DNA of 64,000 nucleotides from Panorpa germanica (taxonomy: Eukaryota > Arthropoda > Insecta > Mecoptera > Panorpidae): positions 5,766,001-5,830,000 of the forward strand of contig OY783223.1 of the NCBI GenBank assembly GCA_963678705.1, given 5' to 3'. Both the position numbers and the translations under genes were made by a program. Shown piece by piece: positions 11,264 to 23,525 of the stretch; the stretch's first letter is position 1, and each line of letters opens with the position of its first letter. The notes beneath the pieces are model-generated. The model was not told where the DNA came from. It saw nothing but the letters and a program-made list of their open reading frames with translations, and ran no database searches.

Positions 11264-14200
11264 TTACCTACCTGGTTGTGTTCTGTACTTCTTATACATT
11301 TTATATATAATAGGACCATTTGGTCCATTAAAACGGAGGAAGTCGTTCAGTGTTTGAACAGGATCATCAATTATTTCAATTGTTTGTAATGACGTGTCCA
11401 CGCTTCCGGCGCAATCTACGCGGTAGGGGAAGTCACATACGCCAAGTCTCTGAAAATAATATAATTAATTAAAACACTAATTAGTAATTTATAGGTTAGT
11501 TATTATACATACATCGTTGTAATTTAATCCTTCTGGACAGCTGAACTTCATAGGCATTCTGTCGGCACACACAATAAATTCACTGCAATTTAGAGGGTTC
11601 CTGTACGTTCCATATACAAATGGACATTTGTCAGGGCCAAATGGTGGTTGAGGTGCTGTAATATTAGCATAAGTATCAGGGGTATTTCTTTTTTAGTACT
11701 GAGAACGTAAATCGAAAATCTTACTTTCGTTAATTCGTTCGCCGCAATCAACATTATCAGGAAAATCACAGTTTCCATTTTCTGAAAAGAGAAGACCAGC
11801 TGGACATTTCTGTTCTATAGCTGTTTCGTCCCAACAGTTGACAAAGCTGTCACATCGAATTGTTTTGAACTGGCCGCGTGGTTTCTCACATAGGCTTAAT
11901 AAATTCACTGGTTCTAGAAATACAAAATGAATAAACGCATTTGAATCTGAGGTATAAAGAACTTTTGGTGAAATGTTAAAAGAAATGAAAAGGACAAGAC
12001 GAACACTGAACGAAATCTGAGCGAACTGGAATACACTTTATGATAAGAGGAGAGGATTGGAGAAGAAATTTTACTAACCTGATGGAGTTTCTTCTTCTGG
12101 TAAACTGCTGCCTTCTGAAGGCTCTAAAGTTGTGGAGGCTGCTTCTTCAGTAGTTGTTCCCAAGCTCGAACTATCACTTGTGGAGCTCTCGGAAGAAACT
12201 TCCACGTCAATTTCGGATGATGTTTCAATTTCAGGAGTTTTCGGTAGTTCTGTTGTAGAACTATTTTCATTTTCAAGTTCGTTACCTTCAGTTTGAGTTT
12301 CCATTTCAGGTGAAATTAATTCAGGTGCAGGATATGGAGGTCCAGGGTATATTGCTTGACCGGGATAGGGATAATATCCTGGAATTTGAATCCAGACAGA
12401 ACTAGGAGGGGGAACATTTCCTGGAGCTACACCTCCCTGAAAAATTTCATTTTTATGGAATTTTAAATGCAGTTATGTTCGTTATGCTCCAAAATAAAGA
12501 CCTGCTTCAATACTTTTTAAATAACTAGGCGATTCTGACTTTTATACGACCTTTTTTAAATTCATGGACTTTTTTTTTATAAATTTTTTTTCTGGAATCT
12601 TTGAAATTTTTTGATGCAGTTATGTTCGCTATGATTTAAAATAAAAAACACCTTCATTACATTTTAAATAACTATGCGATTCTGGTTTTTATTCGACCTT
12701 TTTTAAATTCAAGGACTTTTTTTTTCTAAAATTTTTTTTTGGATTCTTTGAAATTTTATGATGCAGTTATGTTCGCTATGATTTAAAATAAAGAACTGCT
12801 TCATTACATTTTAAATAACTATGCGATTCTGACTTTTATGCGACCTTTTTTAAATTCATGGACTTTTTTTTCTAAATATTTTTTTTGGATTTTTAAAAAA
12901 AATTTGATGCAGTTATGTTTGTTATGTTCTAAAATAAAGAACTGCTTCATTACATTTTAAATAACTATGCGATTCTGGTTTTTATTCGACCTTTTTTAAA
13001 TTCATGGACTTTTTTTTTCTAAAATTTTTTTTTGGATTCTTTGAAATTTTATGATGCAGTTATGTTCGCTATGATTTAAAATAAAGAACTGCTTCATTAC
13101 ATTTTAAATAACTATGCGATTCTGGTTTTTATTCGACCTTTTTTAAATTCATGGACTTTTTTTTTCTAAAATTTTTTTTTGGATTCTTTGAAATTTTATG
13201 ATGCAGTTATGTTCGCTATGATTTAAAATAAAGAACTGCTTCATTACATTTTAAATAACTATGCGATTCTGGTTTTTATTCGACCTTTTTTAAATTCATG
13301 GACTTTTTTTTTCTAAATTTTTATTTTGATTTATTGAAATTTTTTGATGCAATTATGTTTATTATAGTCTAAAATAAATAACTACTTCATTACATTCTAA
13401 ATATCTATGATTTTCTAGCTTTTAAGCAAATAATAATAAAGTCAAAATATCAACTTTAAAATGCCGATTACTTGAAAACTGTAAGAGATAATTGAAAATG
13501 GTTTTAATTTTTGAATTCAACATAAAAATCTACGTTAGAAAACATGTATCATGTGCCAAAATAAAATTAGTGTTATTTGTGAAAAGTAAGAAGAGTATAG
13601 CCTTCTTACTTTTCACAAAAAACACTAATTTTATTTTGGCACATGATATATGTTTTCTAACGTAGATTTTCATGCTGAATTCAAAAATGAAAACCATTTT
13701 CAATTATCTCTTACAGTTTTCAAATAATCAGCATTATAAAGTTGATATTTTGACTTTATTATTATTTGCTTAAAAGCTAGAAAATCGTAGATATTTAAAA
13801 TGTAATGAAGCAGTTCTTTATTTTAGATCATAACGAACATAACTGCATCAAATTTTTTAAAAAAATCCAAAAAAAATATTTAGAAAAAAAAGTCCATGAA
13901 TTTAAAAAAGGTCGCATAAAAGCCAGAATCGCCTAGTTATTTAAAATGTAATGGGGCAGTTTTTTATTATAGAACATAACGAACATAACTGCATCAAAAC
14001 TTTTCAAAGAATCCAAAAAAAAATATTTAGAAAAAAAAGTCCATGAATTTAAAAAAGGTCGCATAAAAGCCAGAATCGCCTAGTTATTTAAAATGTAATG
14101 AGGCAGTTTTTTTATTATAGAGCATAACGAACATAACTGCATCAAAACTTTTCAAAGAATCCAAAAAAAAATATTTAGAAAAAAAAGTCCATGAATTTAA

Positions 14201-17200
14201 AAAAGGTCGCATAAAAGCCAGAATCGCCTAGTTATTTAAAATGTAATGAAGCAGTTTTTTATTATAGAGCATAACGAACATAACTGCATCAAAACATTTC
14301 AAAGAATCCAAAAAAAATATTTAGAAAAAAAAGTCCATGAATTTAAAAAAGGTAGCATAAAAGCCAGAATCGCATAGTTATTTAAAATGTAATGAAGCAG
14401 TTCTTTATTTTAGATCATAACGAACATAACTGCATCAAATTTTTTTAAAAAATCCAAAAAAAATATTTAGAAAAAAAAGTCCACAAATTTAAAAAAGGTC
14501 GCATAAAAGCCAGAATCGCCTAGTTATTTAAAATGTAATGGAGCAGTTTTTTATTATAGAACATAACGAACATAACTGCATCAAAACTTTTCAAAGAATC
14601 CAAAAAAAAATATTTAGAAAAAAAAGTCCATGAATTTAGAAAAGGTCGCATAAAAGCCAGAACCGCCTAGTTATTTAAAATGTAATGGAGCAGTTTTTTA
14701 TTATAGAACATAACGAACATAACTGCATCAAAACTTTTCAAAGAATCCAAAAAAAAATATTTAGAAAAAAAAGTCCATGAATTTAAAAAAGGTCGCATAA
14801 AAGCCAGAATCGCCTAGTTATTTAAAATGTAATGGGGCAGTTTTTTATTATAGAACATAACGAACATAACTGCATCAAAACTTTTCAAAGAATCCAAAAA
14901 AAATATTTAGAAAAAAAAGTCCATGAATTTAAAAAAGGTCGCATAAAAGCCAGAATCGCCTAGTTATTTAAAATGTAATGAGGCAGTTTTTTATTATAGA
15001 ACATAACGAACATAACTGCATCAAAACTTTTCAAAGAATCCAAAAAAAAGTATTTAGAAAAAAAAGTCCATGAATTTAAAAAAGGTCGCATAAAAGCCAG
15101 AATCGCCTAGTTATTTAAAATGTAATGAGGCAGTTTTCTATTATAGAGCATAACGAACATAACTGCATCAAAACATTTCAAAGAATCCAAAAAAAATATT
15201 TAGAAAAAAAAGTCCATGAATTTAAAAAAGGTAGCATAAAAGCCAGAATCGCATAGTTATTTAAAATGTAATGAAGCAGTTCTTTATTTTAGATCATAAC
15301 GAACATAACTGCATCAAATTTTTTTAAAAAATCCAAAAAAAATATTTAGAAAAAAAAGTCCACGAATTTAAAAAAGGTCGCATAAAAGCCAGAATCGCCT
15401 AGTTATTTAAAATGTAATGGAGCAGTTTTTTATTATAGAACATAACGAACATAACTGCATCAAAACTTTTCAAAGAATCCAAAAAAATATATAGAAAGAA
15501 AAGTCCATGAATTTAAAAAAGGTCGCATAAAAGCCAGAATCGCATAGTTATTTAAAAAGTAATGAAGCAGTTCTTTATTTTAAATCATAGCGAACATAAC
15601 TGCATCATAAAATTTCAAAGAATCCAAAAAAAAATTTTAGAAAAAAAAAGTCCATGAATTTAAATAAGGTCGCATAAAAGCCAGAATCGCCTAGTTATTT
15701 CAAATGTAATGAAGCAGTTTTTTATTATAGAACATAACGAACATAACTGCATCAAAACTTTTCAAAGAATCCAAAAAAAATATTTAGAAAAAAAAGTCCA
15801 TGAATTTATAAAAGATTGCTATAGCCTTCTATCATCTCAATCAATGTATGAAATATAAATTTTTCTAAAATTAAAACTACATTTTCGTCGTTTTTAACAA
15901 GACTATATCGTTCTCTCATCTTTAATAATGGTATAAAATCTAATTTGCAACGCCTGATCATCAGGCAACTATATATACCCAAAAAGTATCTCTAGTTGCT
16001 TTCTGATCAGGCTATTTGCCAAAATACGACGCAAAAAAGGTAAACCTAATTTTTCATTTGAAATAGCTATATTTAAGTATTTACCTGGGCAGGTGGTGGT
16101 AGCTGCACCCCAGGAGGTTGTTGTACCCCAGGTGGTAGTTGTATTCCAGGAGGTAGAGCTACAGCAATTTGCCACTGCTGAATTTGTCTTTGAAGAGCTG
16201 CATTATCCGCATTCCGCGGGTTTAATCCATTGAGATATTGGTGCGATGAATGATGTTCTGGACCTGAACAAATGTAATTATTTACCTAATAATAACATAA
16301 ACAAAGACGCACACACATACACATACTCAAAAAGTTAACTAATTTTGAAACTAATTATTCCCGAATCTATGTTTATTGAAGCGTTATTTTTTACGCTGCG
16401 TTAAATCGATTCTTCGCTTCGGCATCGATAATGATGGACCGTCTTCGTTGTTAACACCAAGTCATCGGACAATGTCTAATGCCTGATGACTTGTCCAACG
16501 GTGTTCTAGTAGGTAGCTTTGATAATACCGAAGGACCAACTTAATTATTTTTTAATGAAAGCAGTTGTTGTTAACATTTTTACAGGAGCACGTTTGATTA
16601 CATATTAGAAAAATTATTGGAACGTCAAAATCAGTAAAAATTATTAATAATCATCGTTTAACTTAGAAGAATTTATAAGAGCCGTTATAAATGAAAAATA
16701 CGACATCTTATATATTATCACTTTTAAAAATTAATTGTAAATTTATACGGCACAACTTCTTTTAAACATAAGTGATCGTCGTTCTTTTATAATTGGAACT
16801 ATATGTATGTATCACTAATAAAAGGGACTTCATCAATTTGTCATCTAAATATCTGATGCAGAAGTGAGAACATTTTTGATAGGAACATTAAAAGAAGTCT
16901 GACTGAAATACAATCGAAATCTAAAGGGCGTTCTACACGACAGATCAGATTCAGACACAGACGAACTATCTAATTATCGTATATGTAGATCTGAAAGTAT
17001 GGAAAGACTTTACTATCAGATTTTTAGAGGTAATAACATATCTGATGCTACCGATTGCTCACCGTCAGTTCTGCTGAAGCTCTCATCCTCGTGTGTATTA
17101 TGCAATGTACATTTAGAAAATTTGAAGAGTAGTAAAATGAAATTAAAATTGAAACTAAAACTTATCTAATCGTCTTGAATGATTTTTAACAATTGCAAAA

Positions 17201-19114
17201 GTATGTTGCAAAATTACGCGACACATTGATTAAGAATCACTTGATATTTCTATCCTCTTTCAATAAAATTAAGACAATGAATACGTAGAATTAAATCAGT
17301 TGATTGATTTAGATTTTCATAGTTCAAGACTTCGATGATTCAGAGTTTGTAATTTATTTCACTCGTACGTTTGGCTGGCCTACGCGTTGTTTTGGTTTCT
17401 AAAGACCAAATTCTAAAACTTATAAGGTTTATTGAACTTGCATGTAAAGATGACATCATATCTTCCATTTCAACCACTATTTTTATTCACTTGATTCTCG
17501 CAAAATAACTAAGTGTTCAATTTTGTTTTACATTTACTTAAAATTCAAGCAGCATCCTAAATGTGAATATATACATTCAAGTCAAGTTATGTTCAATCAT
17601 TGAACATAAAACCGAGAAGAACTTATCCTATGAACCAGTTAAAGCTACTTAATCAATTCAAACTTATAAAACGAATTCAAATCAAAATAGATACAAATTT
17701 ATTTCAAATAAAATCTCTTACCAGTACTGGTATAACTTTGTTAAAGATAAGTAATACCTACATTAAAATCTATAGTACAAATTCATATCTTGTTATCATT
17801 CAAATCTCTGTACTATATATTGATAAAAGTTGACAATAAGGTCCTTAAATGATTATAATAGCAATTAAAATAATCAGTTTTGTCGCTTAATTTATTAAAA
17901 GGATTAAGAAATTAGTAATCATTCATTCTTTCTTTGAGTTGACTTCTCTTTTATACAACAGAGTTTTAAAAGAGAAGCATAAAGCTAAGAATCAAACACA
18001 TAAAGTTTTGATATTATGAAAGCGATAAACAAAGATATCTTCTAAACACATAAGGTTTATTTAACATAACAATTTTATCTTTTACTTTAAGTTATCCTAC
18101 CACATATATTACGTTAGTAAAATTTCTTATGTAAGATTATATAATGTTAAATTAATATAATAGTAAAACATTTTTAATAACAGAATTCTGTTAAACTTCG
18201 TTAAATCAAACATAACATTACGTTAAATAAACAAAGAGTTTACGTTTTGTATTTGAGGGTACATAATTATTTTATGACGTCAAAATATATTTAAAAATTA
18301 AGCAGCAAACCAGAAATTCAAATGGGCTTGTGTCCTATGTCTTAATTTCTATAAAAGTGTATTATATATTGATAAAGTGGGTTACTAGAACCTCAAATGT
18401 TCAATTATTTTTTAATAACTCCTTATATGTTAAGAGATATTAACAATTAAAAAAGTCATTTTGTCCCTTTAATTATTAAAGGGATTCAACGTTGTACACA
18501 TTCCAATAGGCCAACTTTACCGCTGCCAACCTTACAGCTCATAAATCTCTGCTATATATATTTATATATCAAAATATCAAATATTATTTACAGCTATTTC
18601 AAGGAACAATAAAATTCCAATATTATGTTTGCCTTAGCAGGGTTGAATAAAATAAAAACTTATTATTCTTTGACTTGACTTGATTATTTGACTACCAACA
18701 GCTACAGAACATTACCACAGCACTGACCTACTCAACAAATATCTGACGTTAAAATACCTTTCACGTCATACAAGTATGGCCGACCATTTCTAGCGCTAAA
18801 ACTACAATTCAAACTTTTAATTGCTATATCTCCGTCAACATTTAGATATTTAATAAAATAGACACGCCAATACACATTTATTAACATCAATTTCAATCAA
18901 CAATTGAAAAATCGACCATTAAAAAATGAGGACACAAGCCCATTTCAAATACCTATATCTTTCTATACGTTTTGATATTAAAAAAAATAGAAGTGCTAAC
19001 AAAATAGATGATAAATTTATAATAAAAAATCAACTTACCTACTAACGGATAGTTTGAAGCAATTAAACAGTTGGTACAACAAAATACCACACTCAGAAAT
19101 AATATGAAAATCAT
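11264..19114 (-). CDS. Secreted protein with two CBM14 chitin-binding domains, Pro-rich and acidic Ser/Thr-rich linker
   Basis: Six exons on the minus strand: 19114-19039, 16263-16085, 12436-12079, 11913-11725, 11655-11513 and 11449-11264. All introns are GT-AG and phases join to one 376-residue frame. Residues 1-25 form a signal peptide (MIFILFLSVVFCCTNC). Residues 65-85 are proline-rich with repeated PPG-Q; 86-125 are Gly/Tyr/Pro-rich; about 128-204 are acidic and Ser/Thr-rich, likely O-glycosylated. Peritrophin-A domain 1 has cysteines at 213, 225, 231, 241, 253 and 261; domain 2 at 278, 291, 297, 307, 320 and 328. An intron splits domain 2 after residue 315. CBM14 domains bind chitin, so the protein should act in cuticle or peritrophic matrix. 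Only two domains and a long unordered N-terminal half set it apart from the obstructor proteins next door. Intron 2 carries the large inverted 147-bp array. Confidence 0.85.
12456..15815. repeat. Foldback-like inverted array of a 147-bp satellite unit
   Basis: The left arm holds 7 units with GCAGTTATG at 12469, 12616, 12763, 12909, 13056, 13203 and 13349. The right arm holds 14 units in reverse, with AACTGC at 13841, 13987, 14135, 14282, 14428, 14574, 14721, 14868, 15014, 15161, 15307, 15453, 15598 and 15745. Spacing is 145-148 bases. Between the arms is a palindromic core. Long inverted repeats built of tandem units around a core are typical of Foldback elements; an amplified satellite is the alternative. 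It fills intron 2 of the minus-strand gene, and its left edge is about 20 bases from the exon-3 acceptor. Confidence 0.9.
13430..13770. repeat. Palindromic core of the inverted array
   Basis: Two arms of about 165 bases, from TAATAATAAAGTCAAAATAT outward to GTGAAAAGTAAGAAG, mirror each other around an 8-base centre at about 13594-13601 (GTAAGAAG against CTTCTTAC). Mismatches are few. Together with the tandem arms it could give a stem of more than 1 kb in RNA. Confidence 0.85.
15953..16012. repeat. Small palindromic element ending in CTGATCAG
   Basis: CCTGATCA followed by GGCAACTATATA is mirrored by TAGTTGC and CTGATCAGG. A relative of the same design lies at 59524-59597. It lies about 75 bases from the donor site of exon 2 of the minus-strand gene, inside the intron. 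Confidence 0.5.
18321..18944 (-). mobile_element. MITE family 1, copy 5 (full length, reverse)
   Basis: Full copy of 624 bases in intron 1 of the minus-strand gene. Flanks are ATTCA before AATGGGC and TCAAAT after CCCATT. A short duplication (TCA, or TTCAA if the ends are one base shorter) is possible but is not seen at other copies. Confidence 0.9.
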
Positions 19115-19163
19115 TTTATATTTGTATGTTTAAATTTAACCGCCAAAATGATGATTTATATTG

Positions 19164-19170
19164 TTTTATA
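19164..19170 (-). promoter_or_regulatory. TATA box candidate of the minus-strand chitin-binding gene
   Basis: TATAAAA on the minus strand lies about 50 bases before the ATG at 19114. The spacing leaves room for a start site near 19138 and a short leader. Confidence 0.45.
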
Positions 19171-19189
19171 CTAAAAGCAATGATGTTGC

Positions 19190-20336
19190 GCAACCAAGTT
19201 CAATGTCTAGCCATGGTCACTGCAAGTACCAAGATATTTATACCTAATCTTCGATGATTACCCCTTCTCCATAAGATCTAGAGCTAGTTCCATCGATACT
19301 ATTAAAGACGCTGGTGTAAAAACACAAAGATGGTGTATGAAAGGAAGAACAAGGGGAATAGTAAACATAAAGTAGCTTAAGTAATACATTGGATGTTTCA
19401 TTATTACCCCATTAGGAAGGCTAACTGCTAAAAGGCGTTTATACAGATATACTTTTTTTCGTATTAATAGAAACATAATAGATGTAGACGTTTTTAAAAT
19501 TTTGTTGGCATACAACATTTAGTTTTAGTGTGAATAGCATTTGCATTTTTATCTAGAAACGTTTGATAATTCGTAGCCCCGATCAGTTTAAAGAGAGGTA
19601 TCTTAAAATGCTTCTATGGAATATAACACACTACTCAACAAGCTCATAAAATTACATATGATCCAACGATTTCAGATAGTACAAACCTTCAAACGATAAG
19701 TGTCAAAATTTCTTCACATTCCGACCATTACTTTATGAGTTACAGTAGTTTATTAAACTTCCAATTCGTGGTTTGTCCGTGAAATAAAGTTCAATATCAC
19801 AACAAATTTCTAACGGGACATGTCCTTTTGTGTTCCTCAGACAATTCGTTATAAAATAATACAACATTCACACCAAATAACAGATTATAACATCTAAACC
19901 TACGTGATTTTAAAAGCGGAATTGCCAAAACCGTTCCTGGGAACGTAAGCCTTAGCCTGAACTGTATCTCAACTCCGTGTTAAGTCAGCATGGTCAAGAC
20001 GCCATTAAAACACCACCCACAACACCCGCTGAAGAATTATAACATGGGTACAATGGCCTCCGACGATTTGCACTTTGCTGCTTAAGAGTTGTAGGCGTCT
20101 TGTAGGAATAAATGAGTAAATTGGATTATATTAAACAACGATTAATTCTTGAAGATAAGGAGAGACCTGTCGGTAAACTAGAAGAGCAAACTTAATCTTT
20201 TTCAAATTAAACAAACAAATATTATCAAAAGATCATTATTTAAAATTTATTTATATTAATATATTATATTATATTAATTGTTTGCATTGCATAGAACTTT
20301 TACTTGAAATTAAACTTAAAACTATTCTAGACCTTT
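19190..20336. other. Intergenic stretch without recognised gene
   Basis: An 86-codon minus-strand frame at 19258-19518 is hydrophobic with no recognised domain and no supporting signals. About 19675-19740 is a copy of the short dispersed repeat also seen near 4535. About 19910-20110 is richer in G+C but broken in all frames. Confidence 0.4.
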
Positions 20337-20560
20337 CTATTTCCAAAAGTACTTTTCTGCTTGTTCTTCTCTTGACCCTCTCCTTTCATTTTCCCTAATC
20401 CTCTTTCATTCTCATCGTTTCCTCACCTCTTGCCTTCTTTGTCTCTTCATCTCTTTGTCACTTCAGATTCAAATCACTTCAGCTCTGACTTTACTTTTCT
20501 TACCTCGTTCCTTTTCTCTATCTCCGCCATCCCCTCTTCCCTTCACTGCCTCCCTATAAT
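20337..20560 (-). mobile_element. Pyrimidine-rich non-LTR-like remnant
   Basis: Strongly pyrimidine-rich on the plus strand, like the other minus-oriented non-LTR remnants. Its first 79 bases are repeated inverted at 1-79. No intact motif remains. Confidence 0.4.
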
Positions 20561-20650
20561 ATCTGCACAATATTCTTCTCGCTCATTACTTTTTAATTAC
20601 ATTATTTAATTTAATTAATTACATTATCTAAAATTTATTTATAGTTGTTA

Positions 20651-20866
20651 CCCAGTAGACAATTTGGTGAAGTGTCCTGTTTCGTGACGTTTCTATCACT
20701 ATTGCACTTCAATTATAGTTCGCATCAACTTTATCTTCATTTGTATTCCGAGAGGAGGAGTGGTTTCGCCATTTGTAGCCGTCTATGAGAAACTGAACTG
20801 AAAATGACAAAGAAATCATACGCATCTTCAATACGATGGCAAAGTGACTCGAAAATGTTTACTGGG
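20651..20866 (+). mobile_element. MITE family 2, full short copy
   Basis: Runs from CCCAGTAGACAATTTGGTGA to ATGTTTACTGGG, 216 bases. The terminal inverted repeat is CCCAGTAAACA with one change. The interior shares GTGACGTTTCTATCACTATT and flanking bases with the copies at 10652 and 55414. Confidence 0.85.
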
Positions 20867-21479
20867 TTCTGTGTAAATACTTCAACAAAATTAATTAAAA
20901 TATAAGCTGTATCAATATGACCTGATTGTTTTGTTCCTTCAATAAAACATGAAGCTACCTAAATATTTTAGATTCTTTAAATATATTGTAAACCTAATAC
21001 ATAGGAAATATTTATACAATATTATATGATGCATATACCCGTATTGATTCAGTTGTAGCTCTCTTGAAACAAACTATATTCAGATAGATATCACTGAGAC
21101 AATCTATAAATAATAAATGAATAAAACTTATTTACCAATTACATACCCCGAAGAGCAAACTAATAAAATTCAGACAAACAAGTTGACTCCAGTATATTTA
21201 AATAAATTAATAGCACGAAGTAATGAAAGAACTAAATTGTTTATTTAACGATCCTATAAATAAGAAGAAGACGTTATAATTGGCTATTGCAAGGCATAAA
21301 TATTTGTCTCCATTTTAATATACATTTTAGTTGTTTGAAGCGGGGAATAAACACTGAAATTATCGCTGTTGTTGTTCTTAATTAAAAATAACTTTAAAGT
21401 AAAGTAAAGTAAATGTCGGTGTTGGTACACCATTGATAATAAGTCTGATTCTCAAATTTCATTTTATTTAGTGTTCATT

Positions 21480-21910
21480 TCTAATGCAAAACTTTAATCT
21501 ATTCCAGAAGTCCACAAATAAGTGCTTTCTCTTGTCTCTATCTCTTCATGCTTCATTGCTTTTTGTTTTTCTCTTCTTTCTCTCTCGCCTTTCTTCTTCT
21601 CTTTACCTTTGCCAACTACCTCCTTCCTTCCCTGTCTTATCTCAGTCAATTCGCTATCTTCCTTTTACTGCCAAGCCTAATCTCTCGTGTTCTCATTTAC
21701 ATTCTACATATGTTCTCCTCTCTTTCTAATATTTATTTATTTCTCTTAATTTTGCATTTTGAAACATTGAGATATGGCGGTAATTCACTATACTATATTC
21801 TTTGCACTTCTCATTGTATTGGTTTCTTTTGCTGTTAGTTTTCACCTATCTCTCCTCCAACTTCACCTTCACACTTCTTTTCTCTTTTCTCCTCTTCCAT
21901 TTTCTACTGT
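21480..21910. other. Pyrimidine-rich block
   Basis: Long CT-rich tracts produce overlapping plus-strand open frames of 81 and 96 codons rich in Leu, Ser and Phe. These are composition artefacts. The block resembles the minus-oriented retroelement remnants but no knuckle motif is left. Confidence 0.4.
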
Positions 21911-21999
21911 CACTCCATAATAGTAATGATAATAATACTCTATTTAGTTATTAAAGGATTAACTCATTCTTTGTTTTTGTTCTGTAATGTATTAAAAAA

Positions 22000-22772
22000 C
22001 ATGAATTTTCTGGATTTCTCTTTTGACTTAACCGCATTGACTTCTGAAAGACGCTTCAACAAGACAGAGATTCAAGAATGACCTCACAAGGCCGCTGTTA
22101 AGTTCCCAGTCCTTGTACGAAACTAACCCTGCGTCTGGCAGACTTGCTGACAGCCAATAAACCTGATCAATAATGGAGTTCGATATTCATGTCCATCACG
22201 GGAGAAAAACTAGTTCAATGAATATCTTGCACGCAGTACCTCCTGGGGGACAATCATAAAGTTATTTCGAATTGCAGACATTTACTTTGCTGGTAATGGT
22301 TGTTAAAGTAATAATACTTGCAATTATCTTAAAGATATGTTTGTAACATTATTACAATTATTTATTTGAAATTCAGTGCTGTTTATAATTCTGTGATATT
22401 TAAATATACTTTACGAGTTTTTTTTCCAAATCAAGAAGAAGAATATGGTGGGGAACAAGTTTGTCTTAGGCCAAGATTGTTTCGTACGGACTGCTTTAAA
22501 GTGACGCTATTAGCAAAACCTTAAAGCGGGCTTATAAGTACTCTAATTTAGAAAATATAAGCCTGCTAAAAACCTTAAAAATTGAGGTTCTTAGTTAGAC
22601 AACACTTATGAATACCTGACTATGACTCACAGGATAATCTCAGGCCTACCTGATATGTTATTACCTTTAGACAAGCTTTATAAGTACTCCATTAGGACCC
22701 TGCCAGGCAATCCCTAATAAGGCATGAATCTAAGGCATAAGAATTATGGGAAACTCTCTAAGAACGTAACAG
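22000..22772. other. Intergenic stretch
   Basis: About 22040-22250 has raised G+C content but stops in every frame; it may be an old mobile fragment. The rest is AT-rich with nothing recognised. Confidence 0.35.
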
Positions 22773-22776
22773 TTAA

Positions 22777-23521
22777 GGAGGTACAGGACGTACCGTCAAT
22801 GCAAAAAGTTTATCTCTCGCTAATACGAAATGCAAAATTCGAAGTACATGAGGGACGAGCAAATATTGGGACTGTACCTTTGAATATGAATTTTTCAATT
22901 CCCTATTAAACTGCTATTTGCTTGTTAAAATGATTTTTATGCATATAATAGTTTAATAAATTAAAAATTACCTGTAATTAATATCAAATTTATATTAATT
23001 CAGTTTAAATACAAATTAAATATTTTGAAAAAGGAATAATAAATTTTGCAACGCTGTAAATTTACGTGCGTTGACGCATGCGTGATTTTCACCAATAAAT
23101 AGTTATATTTAATATAACATTTATTCCGATTTTGAATTTCCCGCTCAAATTGGCTTTTGCAACGTTGCTGGTTTATAACCTACATTTACTGTTTCTTAAA
23201 GATTTTATTTAAATATTTTCGTAAATAGGTATCCTTTTGATAATTTTCTTTTTGCAATAGTTACAGAAAAGATTATTTTATATACACTTAGTTTTTGAAA
23301 GCCGTGTCACCATTTTTTTATAGTTAAAAGTTATATTATGTGGTGAAATTGAGCTAAACATTATGATTTGTATGGAAAATGACTATTTTTAATCATGTAT
23401 AAAAAGAAAACTATGAACCCTAGGTCTCTAAAATTTTGAGACAGGATGTATTTTAACTATTTGTACCGACCCTCCAAATTTCACGACGTTTTCATCATTT
23501 ACGTTAACGTCCTGTACCTCC
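22777..23521 (+). mobile_element. TTAA-site MITE, copy 1
   Basis: Left end GGAGGTACAGGACGT and right end ACGTCCTGTACCTCC are perfect inverted repeats of 15 bases. TTAA precedes it (22773-22776) and TTAG follows (22522-equivalent at 23522-23525), so one base of the duplicated site has changed. A 757-base relative is at 42952-43708. TTAA duplication is the mark of piggyBac-type transposition; no transposase is present. Confidence 0.8.
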
Positions 23522-23525
23522 TTAG

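Noticed and set aside
12456-15815. CRISPR-like array
   Set aside because: Units are 147 bases, contiguous without spacers, inverted, and the host is a eukaryote.
16458-16492. Imperfect hairpin CAAGTCATC / GATGACTTG in intron 1 of the minus-strand gene
   Set aside because: Arms of nine bases with no second copy in the window; too weak to call.
19258-19518. 86-codon hydrophobic minus-strand frame
   Set aside because: No recognised family, no promoter or polyadenylation signal placed sensibly.
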